This document shows, in pieces, positions 6,706-11,105 of a DNA stretch of 11,105 nt; the stretch's first letter is position 1, and every line of letters begins with the position of its first letter. The stretch spans positions 1-11,105 of the forward strand of contig DLBY01000004.1 in NCBI GenBank assembly GCA_002480345.1. The letters run 5' to 3'. The stretch is from Phycisphaerales bacterium UBA7812. Lineage in GTDB: Bacteria; Planctomycetota; Phycisphaerae; Phycisphaerales; UBA1924. Position numbers and translations under genes: made by a program. The notes beneath the pieces are model-generated. The model was not told the DNA's origin and did not search any database. It worked only from the letters and a program-made list of their open reading frames with translations.

Positions 6706-9173
6706 CAACTTTCCCCTTCCGAAAACCGGAGGAGCCACATCTCCAGCATCGCCCGTTCCGTGTGCTCGATCTGCGCCAGCACATGCCGCGCGCGTGCACG
6801 CTCCCGCCCCATCTCGTCCAGCACGCGTCGGATGGGCACGGTCCGCCCGGAAACCTCGCCCGCGATGACCTGCGCCATCGTCTCCGCGACCGCCAGCTGC
6901 TCCGCATGAAAAACCTGCACCAGCCCGTCGGCCGCAGACAGCCGCGCAGCGCGTCTCGCGCGGATCTCGTCGATCGACACCCCCTCGATCGACGCCGGTG
7001 GGCGTCGCTCCGCCGCCGCGATCCACCGCGCCGCGAGCGTGCGCGCGCCCGCGTTCGCGGGGAGCGCCTCTCCGGACGATCCCGCGGGTATCGCGAGCCG
7101 GTCCCCGTACGCCTGATCGAGCAGGCCCGCAAGGGCGTCCAGCCTCGCGTACTCCCCACGGCCCGCGATCAGCTCGAGCAGACGCTCGACCACGCCGCGT
7201 CGCGCCGCGGCCGACCAGCCCGGGTCGTCGATCGGGGGGAGTGCCACGCCCGCGACCCGCTCGACGATTGCGCTGTTCCGCGCCGTCTTGGGCATCATCG
7301 GCAGCGCCTCGAGCACCGCGTTCACGAACGCAGGACTCGATGTTTGCAGTTCCACGATCCCCGCGGCCTCGTCGCGCACCTTGAGCGGCGAGCCGCGCAG
7401 CGCCTCCGCAACGACGACCTCCGCCTCCATCGGTCCGAACTGGTCGGCGCGCGCGAGCGCCGTCGCGAGCAGGTCCAGGCGCTTCTGGATGTGCGCGCCC
7501 GCGGACAGATACTCCTCCGCCCATGCGCCCGTTCCAGTCCGGAAAAGGCCCTCCAGGTCCGGCACGCCCTCCGCGCCGACCACCGCGTCGATGGGCGCAT
7601 CGAGATCCGCGAGCAGGTCCGACGCGCGCGTCGTTTCGGCGCGCCAGAGCATCGACGCGATCGCGTTGAGCCGCGCGGTGCGCACGATCGCCGCCATCGT
7701 GTCAACCTGCCCCTGCGCGAGTTGGGTGGGACCCGAATCGAGGTGGGCCCGCGACTCGCCGAGAAAGTCCGTGAGCGTTTGCCCCTGGTCGGCGTCCTCG
7801 CTGATTCCCCAGAGCTCGCGGTACCGGTCGCGCAGCGCGCGCCGGTCATAATCCCCGGCGCCGCGCGGGAGCACCATCGAGTGATTCACGCCTCCCGCGT
7901 TGCTCGCGTTCGCGAGCGCGAGGGTCACCGCGTGGAGCTCGCTGATCGCGAGCGAGCGGTCGTCGAATGCGCGCACGAGCCACGCCCGCGCGGCCGAGCC
8001 TTCGGAGAAGTCCATCGCCGCGACCATCGCCGCGATAACCTCCGCGTCCCCCGGCGCCGTGCGTGCGCCGTGGCGCAGACGCCCGTCGAGCGCCGCGATG
8101 AGCATGGAGCCCACGAGTTCCTCATCGCCGAGCGCCGCGGCGCGCACCGCGCCGATCCACGCGTCCCAAGACTCCGGTCCCGCCTGCGCGAGCCCCTGCT
8201 CGTTCAACGGGTCAGCCAGCGCGCGCAGGCCCGCGATCGCGCCCGCCCGGAAAGTCGAGGCGTTCGGCGCGACCCGCCCGCCGCTCCCGAGCACCGCGCC
8301 GTCGATATCCCTCAGCAACGAGCTCGGGAGGTTCTGCTCCCGACGCAACCGGACGAGCGTGCCCATCGACCACGCGTGCCGCGCGACATCGTCCGCCGAA
8401 AGGGCGCCCTCCGTGCCGCTCGGCGAAAGCCCCGCGCTGAGAGCCGCGAACGCCCTCGCGAGCGGCGCCCGGCGCCCCGAGACGCGGTACAGGAACCCCA
8501 CGATCTGGTCCTGCGCCGCGAGGCGGTCCGCCTGCGAAAAACCGATCCAGCGGGCGGCGAGTGACTCGATCGCGAGTTCGAACGCGGCGAGCGAGGCCTC
8601 GGTGTCGACCGCGGTCCCCTCCGTCGCGACCTCCAACTCGTGGAGGATCGCTGGCGCGTTGTCGAGTAATCGCGAAGGCTCGCTCGCCTCGTCGGTTTCC
8701 GGGTCCGGGGTCACCCGGACCCGGGGGGGCGGCGCGGCCGGTCTCGGGTCGTTCAGCTCGCTCGGCGCGGGCTCCGATCCGACCAGCAGCAGCGTGACGC
8801 CCGCGACGAGCACCATCAGCACGATCACGGTGCAAACGATCAGCACAGCGGTCATCGTCGAGTCGCGAGGCTCGTCCGGCGCAACGCGGATCGCGCGCGC
8901 GGAATCGTCCGCGATCTCCCGGGCGACACTCGCGAGCGGCGCCGAGCGATCGACCCGCCCGGAAGCGGCGAAGGGGCGTGCCTCGAACGCGTCGAACTCC
9001 GTGCTGGGGACACCGATCGATCCCGCGAGCGAGCGGATGGACGCGACCGCCGCGCGGGCGTCGTAGCCCCGAGCGTGCGCCAGGCGGACGAAGCGATCGC
9101 GCGCCGCGGCGCCCCATCCCCCCGCGGCGCCGATGCTGCGGAGCAGGTCCGCCTCCAGGTGCGCGCGCGAGAC
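6705..9173 (-). CDS. Large single-pass membrane protein, 5' end lost at the junction
   Basis: About 822 residues are present, counted from the valine codon at 9171-9173. Residues 1-105 are soluble (HLEADLLRSIGAAGG, ARDRFVRLAHARGYDARAAV). Residues 107-131 are one strong membrane helix (MTAVLIVCTVIVLMVLVAGV and on). About 690 residues follow, starting with a Pro-rich linker (RPAAPPPRVRVTP) and continuing as Ala/Leu/Arg-rich helices, probably outside the cytoplasm. I recognise no enzyme motif or named domain; a helical-repeat scaffold is possible. The C-terminal 45 residues look coiled-coil (EMGRERARARHVLAQIEHTE). No start codon lies on the bacterial side of 9173; beyond it the frame runs through a poly-alanine stretch (CGG repeat) into sequence antisense to the algal hydrolase, so the real N-terminus is missing. 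It is coupled to the zinc-ribbon gene downstream by TGATG. Confidence 0.8.
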   Translation of the reverse strand, partial: VSRAHLEADLLRSIGAAGGWGAAARDRFVRLAHARGYDARAAVASIRSLAGSIGVPSTEFDAFEARPFAASGRVDRSAPLASVAREIADDSARAIRVAPDEPRDSTMTAVLIVCTVIVLMVLVAGVTLLLVGSEPAPSELNDPRPAAPPPRVRVTPDPETDEASEPSRLLDNAPAILHELEVATEGTAVDTEASLAAFELAIESLAARWIGFSQADRLAAQDQIVGFLYRVSGRRAPLARAFAALSAGLSPSGTEGALSADDVARHAWSMGTLVRLRREQNLPSSLLRDIDGAVLGSGGRVAPNASTFRAGAIAGLRALADPLNEQGLAQAGPESWDAWIGAVRAAALGDEELVGSMLIAALDGRLRHGARTAPGDAEVIAAMVAAMDFSEGSAARAWLVRAFDDRSLAISELHAVTLALANASNAGGVNHSMVLPRGAGDYDRRALRDRYRELWGISEDADQGQTLTDFLGESRAHLDSGPTQLAQGQVDTMAAIVRTARLNAIASMLWRAETTRASDLLADLDAPIDAVVGAEGVPDLEGLFRTGTGAWAEEYLSAGAHIQKRLDLLATALARADQFGPMEAEVVVAEALRGSPLKVRDEAAGIVELQTSSPAFVNAVLEALPMMPKTARNSAIVERVAGVALPPIDDPGWSAAARRGVVERLLELIAGRGEYARLDALAGLLDQAYGDRLAIPAGSSGEALPANAGARTLAARWIAAAERRPPASIEGVSIDEIRARRAARLSAADGLVQVFHAEQLAVAETMAQVIAGEVSGRTVPIRRVLDEMGRERARARHVLAQIEHTERAMLEMWLLRFSEGES

Positions 9174-9195
9174 GGCGGCGGCGGCGGCGGCGGCG
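9173..9195. repeat. CGG trinucleotide tract at the bacterial/algal junction
   Basis: Seven CGG units plus two bases. On the minus strand it reads as seven alanines ahead of the truncated membrane protein; on the plus strand, in the hydrolase frame, as glycines ahead of ARG-rich residues and then APMVFVHG. Codon style and gene content change across it, and both flanking genes lose their 5' ends here, so it marks the break between two sources. Which side the repeat belongs to cannot be told; poly-Gly linkers would fit the algal side. Confidence 0.85.
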
Positions 9196-10013
9196 CGGGA
9201 CGAAGGCGACGCGCGCCGATGGTGTTCGTGCACGGGTCGTATCACGCGGCGTGGTGCTGGGAGGAACACTTTGCGGGATATTTCGCGGATAAGGGGCGAG
9301 CGACGCGGTCGGTGTCGCTCCGGGCGCACGGGACGTCGGGGAAGACGCCGGGAAGCGCCGCGAGCGCCGCGGCGGGGACGCTCGAGACGCACGCGAGGGA
9401 CGTGGCGGAGGTGATCGAGGCGGAGATGAAGGCGATGGGTGAGGACGCGGTGGCGCCCATCATCGTTGGACACTCGTTCGGGGGGTTGGTGGCGCAACGC
9501 GTGGCGGCGGATGACGTCGTCGAGGTAGGCGGCGTGTGTCTGTTGGCGTCCGTGCCGCCGACGGGTAACGCGGCCATGGTGCGTCGATTTCTCAAGCGTG
9601 ATTTCTTCGCGAGCGTGAAGATCACGTACGCGTTCATCACCAAGGCGTTCGGGACGAACGCCGCGTTGTGTCGGGAGTGTTTCTTTTCCCCAGAGTTGCC
9701 GCAGGCGGACGTCGAGCGGTTCGCCGCCAGCATCAACGATTCGAGCTCGCTTCGCATGCTCGATTTGAAAACCCTCGACGCGAGTCTTCCCGTGCCTCGA
9801 CCGAGCGGGACGAAGAATCGCGACGCACCGTTTTTCATACTCGGCGGCTCGCGCGATTTCGTCGTCGACCGCGAGGGCCTCGAGGAAACCTCCGCGTGGT
9901 TCGCGGGCGAGCTTCGCGTCGTCGACGGACTCGCGCACGACGTCATGCTCGACGCCGATTGGAGAGTCGCCGCCGACGCCATCGACGATTGGCTCGAACG
10001 CAACAATCTCTGA
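9195..10013 (+). CDS. Alpha/beta hydrolase, plant/algal type, 5' truncated
   Basis: An alpha/beta-hydrolase fold protein with an intact catalytic core. Numbering from the first Met of the preserved part (9219): oxyanion-hole HG at 5-6 in MVFVHGSYHAAWCWEEHF, nucleophile Ser86 in VGHSFGGLVAQ, acid Asp213 in GGSRDFVVD, and His240 in GLAHDVML. HGSYHAAWCW plus the later AGTLETHARDVAEVI resemble plant and algal hydrolases of unknown substrate, many of them plastid-targeted. The first beta strands and any transit peptide should lie before MVFVHG, but only RRRRAP and the CGG tract are left. So Met9219 is probably internal and the gene is cut at the junction. The open frame continues upstream to 9075, but that part is the antisense of the bacterial gene. 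No introns. It ends with TGA at 10011-10013. Confidence 0.85.
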   Translation, partial: AGRRRRAPMVFVHGSYHAAWCWEEHFAGYFADKGRATRSVSLRAHGTSGKTPGSAASAAAGTLETHARDVAEVIEAEMKAMGEDAVAPIIVGHSFGGLVAQRVAADDVVEVGGVCLLASVPPTGNAAMVRRFLKRDFFASVKITYAFITKAFGTNAALCRECFFSPELPQADVERFAASINDSSSLRMLDLKTLDASLPVPRPSGTKNRDAPFFILGGSRDFVVDREGLEETSAWFAGELRVVDGLAHDVMLDADWRVAADAIDDWLERNNL

Positions 10014-10160
10014 TCGATCGCCCGTTTTCTTTGCTTCGCGCGTTTTCTTTGTACTCGTAACGATATTCCAGACTCTTCGCGCGTCTTCGCGTCTTCGCCT
10101 CAGAGCCGAGCGCGTCGTCGCCGCCGCCATCGCCTCGGTCGCGCGGTCGTTCGCGTCGAC
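10014..10160 (+). other. Short intergenic region between the two algal genes
   Basis: This 147-base spacer holds the 3' end of the hydrolase transcript and the promoter and 5' UTR of FPG. It is pyrimidine-rich, with an 11-base direct repeat CGTTTTCTTTG (10023-10033 and 10041-10051) and three copies of TCTTCGC (10074-10080, 10084-10090, 10092-10098). No Shine-Dalgarno sequence precedes the FPG start and no bacterial terminator is seen. The compact head-to-tail spacing fits a very small green-algal genome. Confidence 0.5.
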
Positions 10161-11105
10161 ATGCCCGAGTTACCCGAGGTGGAGCGCGCGAGACGTCTCG
10201 TGGACGAGCGCATCGTCGGCGCGGTCGTCGTCGACGTCTCGCGACCGGTGGTGGACGATAAAGTCTTCGTCGACGTCGAGCCCGGCGAATTCGAGCGCGC
10301 GCTCGCGGGGAGAGCCGTGGTGGCGAGCGCGAGGCACGGGAAACAATTGTGGTGGCGATTGCGCGGCGACGACGCGGCGACGCCGTGTTTTCATTTCGGC
10401 ATGACGGGGGCGTTCGTCCTTCGCGGGTGCGAGGGGCTGCGGTATTACAACTCGCGGGCGAGCGGCGCCGGGGAGTGGCCGCCGAGGTTCGCGAAATTGG
10501 TCGTCGGGTTCGATAACGGCGTCGAGCTCGCGTACGTCGATCCGAGACGGTTCGGAAAGATTCGATTGGTCTCGGACGTGCGCGACGTGATCGGTGGGCT
10601 CGGTCCCGATCCGTTGTTGGAGATGCCGGACGCGGAGACGTTCGCGAAGATTTGGACGAGGCGAAGCGCGCCGATTAAGACGGCGTTGATGGATCAAAAG
10701 TTACTCGCGGGGATCGGGAACTGGATGGCGGATGAAATTTTATATCGAGCGCGCGTGCACCCGGAGACGCGCGCGAACGAGCTCGGCGAGTCGCAGCTCG
10801 AGGCGATACGCGAGAGAATCATCGAGGTCGTCACCGTCGCGTGCGACGCGAACAGCGACCACGATTTGTTCCCGGACGATTGGTTGTTTCATCATCGGTG
10901 GGGGAAAACCGACGGCGCCAAGGTCAACGGCGACGCCATCAAATTCATACAGGTCGGCGGTCGCACCACAGCCTTCGTGCCCAAGCTTCAGTTTAAGACG
11001 GATCGTCCGGCGTCCACACCGACGCCGAAAACGTCGACCAAGAAGCGCACCGCGATCAAGGTTGAGATCAAATCCGAGCCGAGCGCCGAGCCGCGCGCCG
11101 AGCTG
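10161..11105 (+). CDS. FPG1: Formamidopyrimidine-DNA glycosylase, plant/fungal zincless type (partial, 3' end outside window)
   Basis: A base-excision-repair glycosylase/AP lyase that removes oxidised purines such as FapyG and 8-oxoG; 315 residues before the window ends. The N-terminus MPELPEVE supplies the catalytic Pro2 and Glu3, and Lys61 in RHGKQLWW matches the conserved bacterial Lys57. The helix-two-turn-helix is GIGNWMADEILYRARVHPET (184-203), with Trp where bacterial MutM usually has Ile. The C-terminal finger has no cysteines (the only Cys are 76, 90 and 228) but keeps the Arg268 loop in VGGRTTAFVP, as in plant FPG1, fungal FPG and NEIL1. SGAGEWPPRFAK also matches plant FPG. A basic Lys/Pro/Ser tail begins at about 280, as in plant FPG proteins. 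Catalysis needs Pro2 at the mature N-terminus, which fixes the start at 10161. No introns. The tail runs off the window. Confidence 0.93.
   Translation, partial: MPELPEVERARRLVDERIVGAVVVDVSRPVVDDKVFVDVEPGEFERALAGRAVVASARHGKQLWWRLRGDDAATPCFHFGMTGAFVLRGCEGLRYYNSRASGAGEWPPRFAKLVVGFDNGVELAYVDPRRFGKIRLVSDVRDVIGGLGPDPLLEMPDAETFAKIWTRRSAPIKTALMDQKLLAGIGNWMADEILYRARVHPETRANELGESQLEAIRERIIEVVTVACDANSDHDLFPDDWLFHHRWGKTDGAKVNGDAIKFIQVGGRTTAFVPKLQFKTDRPASTPTPKTSTKKRTAIKVEIKSEPSAEPRAEL

Noticed and set aside
6468..8564. A 698-codon plus-strand open frame.
   Set aside because: Extremely Arg-rich with no hydrophobic core, and opposite the real minus-strand genes.
9174..10130. A minus-strand open frame extends the large membrane protein by over 300 residues to 10130.
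   Set aside because: The extension is antisense to the hydrolase, whose catalytic motifs are clear on the plus strand, and its residues are Arg/His-rich shadow composition. The bacterial coding signal ends at the CGG tract.
10170..10697. A 175-codon minus-strand open frame.
   Set aside because: Antisense to the FPG gene, whose motifs are unmistakable.

Overview
The window is a composite of two unrelated kinds of DNA. Positions 1 to about 9173 are dense, GC-rich bacterial DNA. Overlapping starts and stops, Shine-Dalgarno sequences, two ECF sigma factors with membrane partners, and a pseudopilin-like protein of the type expanded in Planctomycetota all point that way; a Phycisphaerae-like member is my best guess, by inference only. 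Positions from about 9195 to 11105 look like nuclear DNA of a green picoalga (Mamiellales-like is a guess). They hold an alpha/beta hydrolase with plant-lineage signature motifs and a plant-type FPG DNA glycosylase with a zincless finger. Codon use also changes: TTG, TTA and ATT become common in the FPG gene but are scarce to the left. The two parts meet in a CGG repeat at 9173-9195, where the bacterial gene and the algal gene both lose their 5' ends.

Layout of the bacterial part. Minus strand: rpmI (L35) and rplT (L20) at 14-793. Then a probable terminator hairpin (987-1029) follows a two-gene unit in which an ECF sigma factor (2275-2940) overlaps a membrane protein (1040-2278). That membrane protein has a duplicated N-terminal motif and a pseudopilin-like extracytoplasmic domain. 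A 182-bp region with four perfect inverted repeats separates this unit from a divergent plus-strand unit. The second unit encodes another ECF sigma factor (3123-3812), a short single-pass membrane protein (3805-4254) and a secreted coiled-coil protein (4251-5192), all overlapping. Facing it on the minus strand is a probable operon: a large single-pass membrane protein (6705-9173, 5' end lost), a secreted zinc-ribbon protein (5722-6705) and a stand-alone tRNA-binding domain of the MetRS C-terminal type (5260-5670).

How the genes may work together. The two head-to-head sigma modules look like paired envelope-signalling systems. Each sigma factor is translationally coupled to a membrane protein that could hold or release it, and the second module adds an exported coiled-coil protein that could be a sensor or chaperone. 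The inverted repeats between them are candidate shared operators. This is inferred from architecture; neither membrane partner carries the zinc anti-sigma motif.

No rRNA, tRNA, CRISPR array, insertion sequence or phage gene was seen. The most important point for a reader is the bacterial/algal junction. It is more likely an assembly or amplification chimera than a real gene transfer, but the sequence alone cannot decide.
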